Source: Humimonas sp964465015 (GTDB lineage: Bacteria > Gemmatimonadota > Gemmatimonadetes > Palauibacterales > Palauibacteraceae). From it: 64,000 bases of DNA. The stretch is taken from contig CAYXHP010000013.1 in the NCBI GenBank assembly GCA_964465015.1, positions 1-64,000 of the forward strand, given 5' to 3'. The translations under genes and the position numbers were made by a program. Shown piece by piece: positions 16,567 through 25,117 of this stretch. The first letter of the stretch is position 1, and every line of letters begins with the position of its first letter. The notes under the pieces are model-generated. The model was not told the origin of the DNA and ran no database searches. It was given only the letters and a program-made list of their open reading frames with translations.

Positions 16567-18447
16567 GTGGAATTCTTCCAGAAGCTGAAGCAGCGCCGCC
16601 TGTTCCGGATCGTGGTCACCTACCTGGCAGGCGGATGGATCGTCTTGCAGGTCATCGACCAGGTCACCCAGCAGGGGATCGTCCCGTCTTTCGCATACGA
16701 TCTGACGCTCGTCTGGTACCTGTCCGGCATTCCGCTCGCACTGGTGCTCGGCTGGTACCACGGCGAAAAAGGTCACCAGCGGGTCACGCGGCGGGAGGCG
16801 GTCCTGCTTCTCCTCTTCCTGGCCATGGGCGTGACGGCGTCGGTGCCCGTCGTCTCCCGCGAGGGGCGGCGGCGCATGCGGATTCAGGCCGCCACCGAGA
16901 ACAAGCTCGATCTCCACCACATCGCCGTGCTGTACTTCGAGGACCGAAGTCCGGGCGACTCCCTCCAATACCTGGCCGATGGCTTCACGGAGGCGCTGCT
17001 CGACAAACTGTCCACAGTACCGGCCCTCCACGTCGTCTCCCGGAATGGTGTTGCGCAGTTCCGGGGCTCCAACGTCGCGTCCGACAGCATAGCCCGGGCC
17101 CTGAACGTCGGAACGCTGGTCGAGGGCAGCGTCGACAAGGAGGGGGGGACCATCCGCGTGTCCGTCTCCCTGGTGGATGGGGAGAGCGGCGCCGAGTTCC
17201 AGCACGCCGGGCTCGAGCTCCCGGCCTCCCAGCTCCTGGCCGCCCGCGACGACCTGGCCGACGAGACGTCCCGGCTCCTGCGCCAGTGGCTGGGCGAGGA
17301 GGTCGAGCTGAGCCGGACCCGTCATGAGACCACCAGCGTGCCGGCGTGGGCTCACTACCAGCGTGCCGTCCGGAAGCTCAAGGACGCGAACGCGGCGCTG
17401 GACTCGCACCAGGAAGACACGGCGTTCGCCGACTTCGATCAGGCCGACTCTTTGGCGGCTCGCGCCGGACTGGTCGACTCAACGTGGACGGATCCGCCCG
17501 TACTCCGTGCTCGAATGGCTTACGATCGGGCGAAGGTCATCGCGCAGTCGGGCGACCTGCATGGAGCCGTTCCCTGGATCGACACTGGACTCGTGCACGC
17601 TGCCCACGCCCTCGATATCGATGCCAACGATGCGCGAGCGCTGGAATGGCGCGGCAGCCTCGAGTACCTGCACTACCTACTGCACGTGGAGACCGACCCG
17701 AGCCGCGAGGATGCCCTACACGCTGCGGCGCTCAAGGATCTTCGTCGGTCCGTCGACATCAATCCGAGACTGGCCAGTGCCTACGCCACGCTCAGTCACC
17801 TGTACGCCAACATGGACGATGCAGCGTCGGAGGTCCTGGCGGGACGGAGGGCGTACGAGGAGGACGCGTATCTCCAGGAGGCCGACCTCGTCGTGTGGCG
17901 GCTCGTCACCGGAAGCTACGACCTCGGACAGTTCACCGAGGCACAGCGGTGGTGCGACACCGGGCTAAAGCGGTTCCCGGACAACTCGGATTTCGCGTTG
18001 TGCCAGCTCATGGTCATGACCACGCCCGCCGCGAAGCCGGATCCGGCCCGCGCGTGGCGACTGGTGGCCAGGGTAGACAGCCTGGCTCCCAAGTTCGAGG
18101 CCCAGTACGACCACCTGTGGGCGACGATCTACGCGGGTGGGGTGCTGGCCCGGGCCGGCCTCCAGGACAGCGCCCGCAGCGTGCTGAGGCGGGCCCGCGA
18201 TGGCGCCACGCCGGAGGTCGACAAGACGCGGTGGCTCCACCTGCTCGAAGGCTACATGAGCACACTGGTGGGTGACACGACGGAGGCACTCGACCAGATC
18301 CAGCTCTGGGCCGCCGTGAATCCCGGTGCGAGCTTCACGGCCGGTTGGTGGTGGAATGGTCTGCGCGGCAACCCCCGCTTCGAGCAGATCGTCGCTGAGG
18401 CGGGCGGCGCGAAGGGGTCGCGCTCGGCCGGCTCCGATCCGCGCTGA
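16567..18447 (+). CDS. Membrane TPR protein with FlgO-like domain
   Basis: 626 residues, GTG start. N-terminal transmembrane segments at about 17-33 and 50-63, plus 80-97, then a FlgO-like domain of about 110 residues starting at IAVLYFEDRSPG (about 117) with YLADGFTEALLDKL and TLVEGSVDKEGG. The rest is tetratricopeptide-like helical repeats (about 265-600), with readable helix pairs such as ASAYATLSHLYANM. In related proteins this FlgO-TPR architecture is fused to a Ser/Thr kinase or adenylate cyclase domain; here only the membrane anchor precedes it. Likely an inner-membrane protein whose TPR part binds partners; which side of the membrane it faces is not certain. Function unknown. Confidence 0.82.
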   Translation: MEFFQKLKQRRLFRIVVTYLAGGWIVLQVIDQVTQQGIVPSFAYDLTLVWYLSGIPLALVLGWYHGEKGHQRVTRREAVLLLLFLAMGVTASVPVVSREGRRRMRIQAATENKLDLHHIAVLYFEDRSPGDSLQYLADGFTEALLDKLSTVPALHVVSRNGVAQFRGSNVASDSIARALNVGTLVEGSVDKEGGTIRVSVSLVDGESGAEFQHAGLELPASQLLAARDDLADETSRLLRQWLGEEVELSRTRHETTSVPAWAHYQRAVRKLKDANAALDSHQEDTAFADFDQADSLAARAGLVDSTWTDPPVLRARMAYDRAKVIAQSGDLHGAVPWIDTGLVHAAHALDIDANDARALEWRGSLEYLHYLLHVETDPSREDALHAAALKDLRRSVDINPRLASAYATLSHLYANMDDAASEVLAGRRAYEEDAYLQEADLVVWRLVTGSYDLGQFTEAQRWCDTGLKRFPDNSDFALCQLMVMTTPAAKPDPARAWRLVARVDSLAPKFEAQYDHLWATIYAGGVLARAGLQDSARSVLRRARDGATPEVDKTRWLHLLEGYMSTLVGDTTEALDQIQLWAAVNPGASFTAGWWWNGLRGNPRFEQIVAEAGGAKGSRSAGSDPR

Positions 18448-18458
18448 GTCTCCAGGGC

Positions 18459-18488
18459 GCGCGGACCGAATGCGCCCCCGGTCCGCGC
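18459..18488. terminator. Hairpin between convergent genes
   Basis: Arms GCGCGGACC (18459-18467) and GGTCCGCGC (18480-18488) form a perfect 9-bp stem with a 12-base loop. It lies 12 bases after the TPR gene stop and before the convergent end of the RND pump gene at 18632, the expected position of a terminator. No T tract. Confidence 0.55.
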
Positions 18489-18631
18489 TCGCCGACACAG
18501 TCCCCACGGCGTCCTGGGTGCCTCGAAGACCGCACGGGAGGCCGGTTCCGGCTCAATGACGACCATCGCGAGGGCCGGGTCCCCTGGTCTTGGCGCAGCC
18601 ATCCTCTCCTCGCTCGCCTCCCGCACCGGCT

Positions 18632-21600
18632 CTACACCTCCAGCCGATCCCCCGGCCGCGCCACCAGCAGGTAGAGCGCCGGCATCAGCAGCACGCTGAT
18701 GAACAGGCGGGAGAGGAGCCCACCCACGATCACCAGGGCGAAGGGTTTCTGCGAATCCGATCCCACCCCGGTCGACAGCGCGGCCGGCAACAGCCCGAGG
18801 GCCGCCACCAGCGCGGTCATCATGATCGGCCGCAGCCGCAGGATGGCGGCTTCCCTGGTGGCCTCGAAGATCCCCGTCCCACCGCGACGCAGCTCGTTGG
18901 CATAGGAGATGTAGACTACGGCGGTCTGCACGGAGACGCCGAACAGGGCCAGGAAGCCGATGCCCGAGCTCACCGACAGCGGCGTGCCCGTCACCCACAG
19001 GGCCAGCAGGCCCCCGATCGGGGCCGAGAGCACCACGCCCAGCACCGTGATCGCCGGAAACTTGAAGTTGCTGTACAGGGCGAACAGCAGCAGGAAGATG
19101 AGGAACAGGGTGAGCGGGAGCACGAAGCGCAGCTGCCGCCGCGAGGCCGTGTACTCCTTGTACTCGCCGCCCCAGCTCACCGTGTAGCCAGCCGGGAGCT
19201 TCACGGCCGCCGCCACCTGCCGGCGGGCGTCGGCCACCGCCCCGGCCAGGTCGCGTCCCTCGACCGAGAACTGCACGCCGATGAAGCGGGCGTTGTCCTC
19301 CCGATAGATGAAGGACGCGCCCCGGCTCACGCTCAGGTCGGCCACCTCCTTGAGCGGAATGTGCTGGCCGTCGGGCGTCGTGATGAGGATGTTACCGATC
19401 TGTTCGGCGCTGGAGCGGAACTGCGGCTCCAGACGCACCACCAGGTCGAAGAGCCGCTCGCCCTGAACGACCGAAGTGGCCGGTACGCCGCCCACCGCCG
19501 ACTCGATGAGGTCGTTGACGTCGGAGACGTTGAGCCCGTAGCGAGCGATCTTGGCCCGGTCGATCTTGACCGACAGGCTCGGCTGGCCGAGCTCCTGCAC
19601 CAGGGTGACGTGGTCGATGCCGCGCACGCCGGTGAGGATGTGCCGGATCTCCTTCCCCTTGGCTTCCAGCGTATCGAGATTCGATCCGAAGATCTTGACG
19701 TCCAGGGCGCTCTTGAGCCCGGTCTCGGCCTCGTCCACCGCGTCCTCGGCCGGCTGCGTGTAGTTGAAGATGATGCCGGGGAACGCGGACAGGCTGTCGT
19801 TGATGGCCGCGATGAGCTGCGGCTTGGTGTGGATCCTCCCCTTCCACTCGTCGTACGGCTTCAGCCCCACGTAGAACTCGGCGTTGAAGAACCCGGTCGG
19901 GTCGGTCCCGTCGTCGGGGCGGCCGTGCTCGGAGCCCACGTCGGTCACCTGGGGGAAGGATTTCAGGATGTGCCGGACCTTCGGCACGATCTTCGAGGAC
20001 TCCTCGAAGGAGATCGTGTAGGGCATCGTGGCCCGGACCCACAGCGCGCCCTCGTCCAGGTGGGGCATGAACTCCGCCCCGATGGCCGGAAGGACCAGGA
20101 GCGAGAGCGCGAACGCCAGGGTCGAAGCGAGCACGGTGGTCCACGGTCGGGCCAGACACCAGTCCAGGGAGCGCTCATAGCGTGCCCGAAGCCAGTTCAT
20201 GAGCGGGTTCCGGCGCTCGGTCACGCCACGCTTGAACAGCCACGAGGCGAGGACGGGGAGGAGCGTGAGAGCGAGGATCAGGGATCCCAGGAGCGCGAAG
20301 ATCGTCGTATCGGCCATGGGCCGAAACAGCTTCCCGGACGGTCCGTGCAGCACGTAGATCGGCAGGAACCCGGCCACGATGACGGCGACCGCGTAGAAGA
20401 TGGGCCGGTCCACCTCGGAGGCCGCCGCCGCGATGGCCTCCCGGAGTCGTCCCGGCTCGGGCCGCCGCAGGGCCAGCTGTCGGTGGATGTTCTCCACCAT
20501 GACCACGGCTCCGTCCACCAGGATCCCGAAGTCGATGGCTCCGATGGAGAGCAGGTTGGCCGGGATGTGCCTGAGGTCCAGGCAGATGAAGGCGAAGAAC
20601 AGTGACAGAGGGATCGTGGCGGCGACGATGAGACCCGCACGCACGTCGTACAGGAACAGGATGAGCACGAAGACGACGAGCACCATGCCCCGGAACAGGT
20701 TGTGCTCGACGGTGCGCGTGGTCAGATGGACCAGGTCGCTCCGGTCGTAGAACGGGTGGATCTTGACGTCCTTGGGGAGGATCTGGTCGTTGAGCTCCTT
20801 CGTCGTGGCCTCGACGCGCTTGAGGACGTTCTGGGTCTGGGCGCCCTTGCGCATGAGGATGACGCCCTCCACGGCGTCGTTGCGGTCGTTGAAGCCGAAC
20901 TGTCCGAGCCGTGGGGCGTGGCCGATGGCGACCTTGGCGACGTCCTTCACGAGCACGGGCGTGCCCTCGTGGTCGGCCAGCACGATGTTGCCGATGTCCT
21001 CGAGCGTCGCGATCCGGCCCAGTCCGCGCACGTAGTAGAACTGCCCGCCGCGCGAGTAGAAGCCGCCCCCGGCGTTGGCGTTGTTGCCGCCCAGCGCCGA
21101 GACCACGTCGGCCACGGACAGTCCCGAGCCGGCCAGGCGCGTCGGATCCAGGAGCACCTGGTACTGCATGGTTTCTCCACCGAGGCCCGACTCGTCGGCC
21201 ACTCCGGGCACCGACCGGTACTTTCGCGAGATCACCCAGTCGTTCAGGATCTTGAGCTGCATCGCCGAGCGGTCGGGGCTGTCCAGGACGTAGCGATAGA
21301 CCAGCCCTGAGGGAGAGAAGAGCGGGGAGACCCCGGGACTGACGCCCTCCGGAAGCTCGGCGTCGGGCAGCCGCTCGAACACCTGCTGGCGCGCGAAGTA
21401 GTTGTCCGTCCCGTCCTCGAAGGTCATGCGGATGTCGGACAGCCCGTACAGGGAGATGGAGCGAATGATGGTCATGTGCGGGATCCCGTTCATCTCCACT
21501 TCGAGCGGGACCGTAATGAGCCGCTCCACCTCTTCGGCGGCGTGTCCGGGCCACTGCGTCACCACCTCTACCATCGGCGGCGAGAGGTCCGGATAGGCGT

Positions 21601-21787
21601 CCACCGGAAGCCGCCGGAAGGACCAGATCCCGATCCCCACCAGGAGGACGGCGAACAGCCCCACCAGAAAGCGCTGTCGCAGCGAACCGAGCACCAGCCG
21701 GTGGATGAGGGAGTGGGGGACGGGCGGCTCCGGCGCGGGAGGCTCCGGCGCGTCGCGCTCCGGTGGGACCGGCGGTGAGGCGGTCAC
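18632..21787 (-). CDS. czcA: Heavy-metal RND efflux pump, CzcA/CusA family inner-membrane transporter
   Basis: 1051 residues, GTG start overlapping the adaptor stop (GTGA). Full-length HME-RND pump: a first transmembrane helix around 35-53, two large periplasmic loops and two groups of membrane helices. The TM4 signature reads AIDFGILVDGAVVMVEN (about residues 415-430), with both Asp and the Glu used for proton coupling. This DFG-type signature is closer to CzcA (Co/Zn/Cd) than to the Cu/Ag pump CusA. The Pro-rich N-terminal 25 residues are unusual and cytoplasmic. It exports metal from periplasm or cytoplasm together with the two genes before it. The exact metal cannot be read from the sequence. 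Confidence 0.93.
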   Translation of the reverse strand: MTASPPVPPERDAPEPPAPEPPVPHSLIHRLVLGSLRQRFLVGLFAVLLVGIGIWSFRRLPVDAYPDLSPPMVEVVTQWPGHAAEEVERLITVPLEVEMNGIPHMTIIRSISLYGLSDIRMTFEDGTDNYFARQQVFERLPDAELPEGVSPGVSPLFSPSGLVYRYVLDSPDRSAMQLKILNDWVISRKYRSVPGVADESGLGGETMQYQVLLDPTRLAGSGLSVADVVSALGGNNANAGGGFYSRGGQFYYVRGLGRIATLEDIGNIVLADHEGTPVLVKDVAKVAIGHAPRLGQFGFNDRNDAVEGVILMRKGAQTQNVLKRVEATTKELNDQILPKDVKIHPFYDRSDLVHLTTRTVEHNLFRGMVLVVFVLILFLYDVRAGLIVAATIPLSLFFAFICLDLRHIPANLLSIGAIDFGILVDGAVVMVENIHRQLALRRPEPGRLREAIAAAASEVDRPIFYAVAVIVAGFLPIYVLHGPSGKLFRPMADTTIFALLGSLILALTLLPVLASWLFKRGVTERRNPLMNWLRARYERSLDWCLARPWTTVLASTLAFALSLLVLPAIGAEFMPHLDEGALWVRATMPYTISFEESSKIVPKVRHILKSFPQVTDVGSEHGRPDDGTDPTGFFNAEFYVGLKPYDEWKGRIHTKPQLIAAINDSLSAFPGIIFNYTQPAEDAVDEAETGLKSALDVKIFGSNLDTLEAKGKEIRHILTGVRGIDHVTLVQELGQPSLSVKIDRAKIARYGLNVSDVNDLIESAVGGVPATSVVQGERLFDLVVRLEPQFRSSAEQIGNILITTPDGQHIPLKEVADLSVSRGASFIYREDNARFIGVQFSVEGRDLAGAVADARRQVAAAVKLPAGYTVSWGGEYKEYTASRRQLRFVLPLTLFLIFLLLFALYSNFKFPAITVLGVVLSAPIGGLLALWVTGTPLSVSSGIGFLALFGVSVQTAVVYISYANELRRGGTGIFEATREAAILRLRPIMMTALVAALGLLPAALSTGVGSDSQKPFALVIVGGLLSRLFISVLLMPALYLLVARPGDRLEV

Positions 21788-22914
21788 TGGGCCTCCGCGA
21801 ACTGGAGGAAGAGCGCACCCTCGCTCACCACGCGCTCGCCGGGCCGGAGTCCGCTGGCGATCTCGCGCCGGTCACCGACCTCCTGCCCGAGCTGGACCAT
21901 CCGGCGCGCGTACGAGCCGTTCGGCCCCGCCACGAACACGAAGGGCAGGTTGTCCTCGTCCCGGAGGACCGCCGAGCTCGGGACCAGGAGGCCGGTCCGG
22001 GCCTTCCGGCCCAGGATCGTGACCTGGACGTACATGTCCCGCTTGAGCGCGGCCTCCGGGTTCTCCGCCACGATCCGGACCGAGGTGGCGCGGGTGTCGG
22101 GGTTCACCTCGGCGCCCACGTTGTCGACCTTTCCCCGGAAGACACCGCTCCCGTTCGTGGGTCGGATGAGAGCCGAGTCGCCCGACTGGACTCCGGGGAG
22201 GTCGGCGTCGAACACGTGCGCCCGCACCCACACGCGGCCCAGGTCCGCGATGGTGAAGCAGGGCGTCCCTCCGGCCTCGAGGAGCTGACCGGGCGTGATG
22301 AGCCGTTCGACGACGACGCCCGACAGCGGCGCGCGCAGGATCCCGCCCGGTGAGGTCACGGGACCGCCCCGCCGGATGGAGGCCAGGCCGGCGGAATCGA
22401 CCCCCAGGGCCACCAGGGCCTGCGCCGAGGCGTCGCGGTCGGCCTCGGCGGCTTCCGCGTCCACCTCCGCCTGCTCCATCTCGCGCCGGGCCAGGGCGTC
22501 GATCTGGTAGAGCTTCCGGTCCATGTCGGCGATCTGCCGCGCGTTGGAGGCCTCGGCGACGTTCTTTCGGTAGTCCGCCAGCGCCGAGGCGAAGTCGGGA
22601 GAGGTGATGACGGCCATCGCCTGGCCGCGGCGCACGCGCGCGCCGAGGTCCACGAGCACGCGACGGACCGGTCCCGAGATCGGTGCCAGGACCTGCGTGC
22701 TGCGATCCCCGTCGAAGTCCACCGTGCCCGTGGTGGTCACGGCGGGCCGGAAGGTGTCGGGCTCCACCGTGACCAGGTGGAGTCGCGAGCGCTGGGCCGC
22801 CGTCAGCGGCGAGGCCGTGCTGTCGGCCGCGGCGCCGGCTCCGGATCCCCCCCCACAGGCCGCGAGGGCCAGCAGGAGGACGGCGATCGCGGGACGGGCG
22901 AGAAGGTCACTCAT
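21784..22914 (-). CDS. czcB: RND periplasmic adaptor lipoprotein, CzcB/CusB-like
   Basis: 376 residues from ATG 22914, chosen because GGAG lies six bases upstream and it overlaps the preceding stop by eight bases; in-frame ATG 22926 is an alternative. Lipobox LAAC at about 17-20 predicts an inner-membrane lipid anchor. Then the barrel-sandwich half with VLAPISGPVRRVLVDLGARVRRGQ, a helical hairpin (about 110-150), the second lipoyl half with APLSGVVVERLITPGQ, and the beta-barrel and membrane-proximal domains. It bridges the pump and the outer-membrane factor. The Met-rich N-terminal Cu site of CusB is absent, consistent with a Czc-like rather than Cu role. Confidence 0.92.
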   Translation of the reverse strand: MSDLLARPAIAVLLLALAACGGGSGAGAAADSTASPLTAAQRSRLHLVTVEPDTFRPAVTTTGTVDFDGDRSTQVLAPISGPVRRVLVDLGARVRRGQAMAVITSPDFASALADYRKNVAEASNARQIADMDRKLYQIDALARREMEQAEVDAEAAEADRDASAQALVALGVDSAGLASIRRGGPVTSPGGILRAPLSGVVVERLITPGQLLEAGGTPCFTIADLGRVWVRAHVFDADLPGVQSGDSALIRPTNGSGVFRGKVDNVGAEVNPDTRATSVRIVAENPEAALKRDMYVQVTILGRKARTGLLVPSSAVLRDEDNLPFVFVAGPNGSYARRMVQLGQEVGDRREIASGLRPGERVVSEGALFLQFAEAQ

Positions 22915-24385
22915 GGGAGTCTCCATCACGCATCGTGTCGGGGGCGGCCGCGGAGCTCGCGGCGGCGTGCGGGTTCGGGTTCACGCGCTCCAGCGGCACG
23001 CCGACCGCCAGCTCCAGGTCGGCGATCGCATCGCTCGCCGCGCCGAGGGCATCCTCCAGCTCACCCTCGGCTTCGAGCAGGGTTCGGCGCGCATCGATGA
23101 CCTCCAGGGAGGACGAGCCGCCGATCCCGTAGCTCGTGGTGGCGATGTCGAAGGCCTTGCGCGCCTCGGGGAGGAGCTCGTCGTACAGGTAGACCGCCTG
23201 GCGCCGGGCGGTGACCGCGGCGGTGTAGGCGGTTCGCACCTCCTGCGCGACCGAAGCCACGGCATCCCGGTAGGTGGCTTCCAGCTCGCGCTCGCGGTGG
23301 GTGGTCTCGGCCACCTCGCCGCGCGTGTGGTTCCAGAAGAACAGGGGCACGCTGAAGCCGAGGTCCGTCGTGTAGCTGCTCGGGGCCCCGTTGGAGAAGT
23401 CCTTCTCCACGCTGAGGCTGAGGTCGGGAAGCCAGAACGAGCGCGCCAGCGACGAGGCGGCGGCGGCCCCGGCGCGCTCGCTGGCCAGCCCGCGGAGCTC
23501 GGGACGCGCTCGGGTGGCGGCGTCGACGAGGGCGTCGAGTCCCGGCACCGAGTCCGGCACCGCCAGGCTGTCGGCCGGCTCGACGGCTTCCCCCAGCGGC
23601 CGGCCCATCTGGCGGTCCAGCTCCGCCCGTGCATCGGCCAGGTCGCGATCGTTGGCCAGGAGGTCGTTCCTGGCGGCGGCCACCTCGACCCTGGCCTTGA
23701 TCACGTCCAGGCGGGCCGTGGTCCCGGCCCGGGCTCGGGCCTGCGTCTTCTGGAGGAAGCTCTGCGCCAGCTTCAGCGCCTCGGACAGCTGCCGTCGTCT
23801 GAGCTCGGCCACGAGCAGGGCGTCGTAGGCCCGGGCGGTCGAGGCGGCGGTCTCGTGGCGGACCTGTTCATAGGAGGACGACGTCGCGTCGATGTCCGCC
23901 TGACCTATCTTACGCGCCCACAAGAACTTGAGTGGGAACGGCACGTCGAGCCCCAGGGCCAGCGCCCGGTCGGTGTAGCTGTGCGGGTGGAAGGGGCTCG
24001 TCTGCCCGGACAGCTCCCCCGTGAGGCTCGGGTCGGGGAAAGCGGCCCCCTGGACCGCGCGGGCGCGGGCCTGGTCCACCGTCTCCCGGACCGCCCGCAG
24101 GGCCGGGTTGTAGGCGAGCGCGCTGTCGATCGCCTGCCGGCGCGTCAGCCGGAGGCCCGGGCCGCCTGCGGTATCGAGGACGACGGCGCCAGTTGGCGCG
24201 GGCGGGCGGCCGGATGCTTCGCGCGCGCAGGGCGGCGGGCTCGGGGCCGGGTCCGGCGCCGCCCCGGCGGGCTCGATCGCCGCGCCCCGGGCCGGCAGCG
24301 TGGATGCGAGGCTCACCAGCCCCACGGCCACGGACAGGCGCACGGCCAGGATTGCGGGACTCCACCGGGTAGCGTTCAAGGCCAC
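22907..24385 (-). CDS. czcC: Outer-membrane factor of metal efflux system, CzcC/CusC (TolC) family
   Basis: Up to 492 residues. A GTG at 24385 gives the longest form, but GGAGG overlaps it too closely, and a TTG two codons in (24379) is better spaced, so the start is uncertain. Signal-like hydrophobic stretch at about 10-30, then the duplicated outer-membrane efflux protein domain with LALGLDVPFPL, AYDALLVAEL and long coiled helices. TolC-type trimers form the exit duct across the outer membrane. First gene of the C-B-A operon. The preceding 120 bases contain a dyad at 24442-24470. Confidence 0.9.
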   Translation of the reverse strand: MALNATRWSPAILAVRLSVAVGLVSLASTLPARGAAIEPAGAAPDPAPSPPPCAREASGRPPAPTGAVVLDTAGGPGLRLTRRQAIDSALAYNPALRAVRETVDQARARAVQGAAFPDPSLTGELSGQTSPFHPHSYTDRALALGLDVPFPLKFLWARKIGQADIDATSSSYEQVRHETAASTARAYDALLVAELRRRQLSEALKLAQSFLQKTQARARAGTTARLDVIKARVEVAAARNDLLANDRDLADARAELDRQMGRPLGEAVEPADSLAVPDSVPGLDALVDAATRARPELRGLASERAGAAAASSLARSFWLPDLSLSVEKDFSNGAPSSYTTDLGFSVPLFFWNHTRGEVAETTHRERELEATYRDAVASVAQEVRTAYTAAVTARRQAVYLYDELLPEARKAFDIATTSYGIGGSSSLEVIDARRTLLEAEGELEDALGAASDAIADLELAVGVPLERVNPNPHAAASSAAAPDTMRDGDSHE

Positions 24386-24441
24386 CTCCGGAACGTCGTG
24401 TCACGCGCACCGACCCTGGGGGCGCCGCGCGCGGCCCGGTC

Positions 24442-24470
24442 GGGACGCTCCGGATGAATGGAGGCGTCCC
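24442..24470. promoter_or_regulatory. Dyad in the leader of the czcCBA operon
   Basis: GGGACGCTCC (24442-24451) and GGAGGCGTCCC (24460-24470) pair over 10 bp with one bulged G and an 8-base loop. It lies between the small secreted protein gene and czcC on the minus strand, 56 bases upstream of czcC. It could be an operator for a metal sensor, a terminator between the two genes, or an RNA attenuator. No T tract follows. Confidence 0.45.
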
Positions 24471-24507
24471 GGGCGGGACGTGATTCAGGCGATGTGAGAG
24501 ATGCGGG

Positions 24508-24891
24508 TCAGGCGGGCAGGAAGGGAGGAGCCCTCGGTCGTGCGAGAGTACCGGGATCGCTTCGCTCGGCGCCGCGCCGCACGGAGGCGTCCACGCGGAA
24601 CGCGATCTCCGGCTCCAGATGGATGTTCAGCGACGTCGGCGCGGACGCGCGAGCGCTGCCCGTCGTGAGGCCGAGGACGCAGTGCGCTCCGTGCTCGCCG
24701 GGCGAGGTGGGACCGGCGAGGAGGGCGGCCATGGATCCCGGGGCCACGGCCACGGAGGCCGCGGCTCCGGCCGGCACGCCCTCGGTGTGGAAGGCGAGCG
24801 CATCGAGCCCGGACCAGCCGAGCTCCCCGCCCAGGAACAGCAGGGCCAGGAGGAGCGCGGCGGTCCGACGCGGCAGATCCCGGAGCCTCAT
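24508..24891 (-). CDS. Small secreted protein with a His/Cys cluster, upstream of czcCBA
   Basis: 127 residues. ATG 24891 gives a textbook signal peptide: MRLRDLPRR, hydrophobic core to about residue 26, then a mature domain starting near AFHTEG. The mature part holds SPGEHGAHCVLGL at about 65-77, so three His and one Cys lie close together, reminiscent of small DUF2946-like periplasmic proteins found beside metal-efflux genes. It is on the same strand and 122 bases upstream of czcC. A periplasmic metal-binding or sensing accessory is a reasonable inference. The ribosome-binding site is weak, and coding status rests on the signal peptide and context. Confidence 0.55.
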   Translation of the reverse strand: MRLRDLPRRTAALLLALLFLGGELGWSGLDALAFHTEGVPAGAAASVAVAPGSMAALLAGPTSPGEHGAHCVLGLTTGSARASAPTSLNIHLEPEIAFRVDASVRRGAERSDPGTLARPRAPPFLPA

Positions 24892-25117
24892 GGCGGCAGA
24901 CGATAGCGCTCGGGCGGCGGCCCGGCAACGATCGGCCCGCCGGTCCCGCCACGGGCGAAAAACCGCCATGTTGGGGAGGTCGCCCGCCGTGGCCGGGCTG
25001 TTCCGACACCCGGCGCGAGACGATGCCGGCGGCGAGCCGATGCCGTCGTCTCCGGGAGTGTCGGTCCGGGGCCCGAGCGAGGGCCGCCTGTCGATGGATG
25101 GATGGAGAGGAGGAGAC

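Noticed and set aside
18590..20605. A 671-codon plus-strand frame antisense to the RND pump
   Set aside because: The RND pump is unambiguous; the plus-strand product is His/Gln/Arg/Asp-rich with no recognisable domain.
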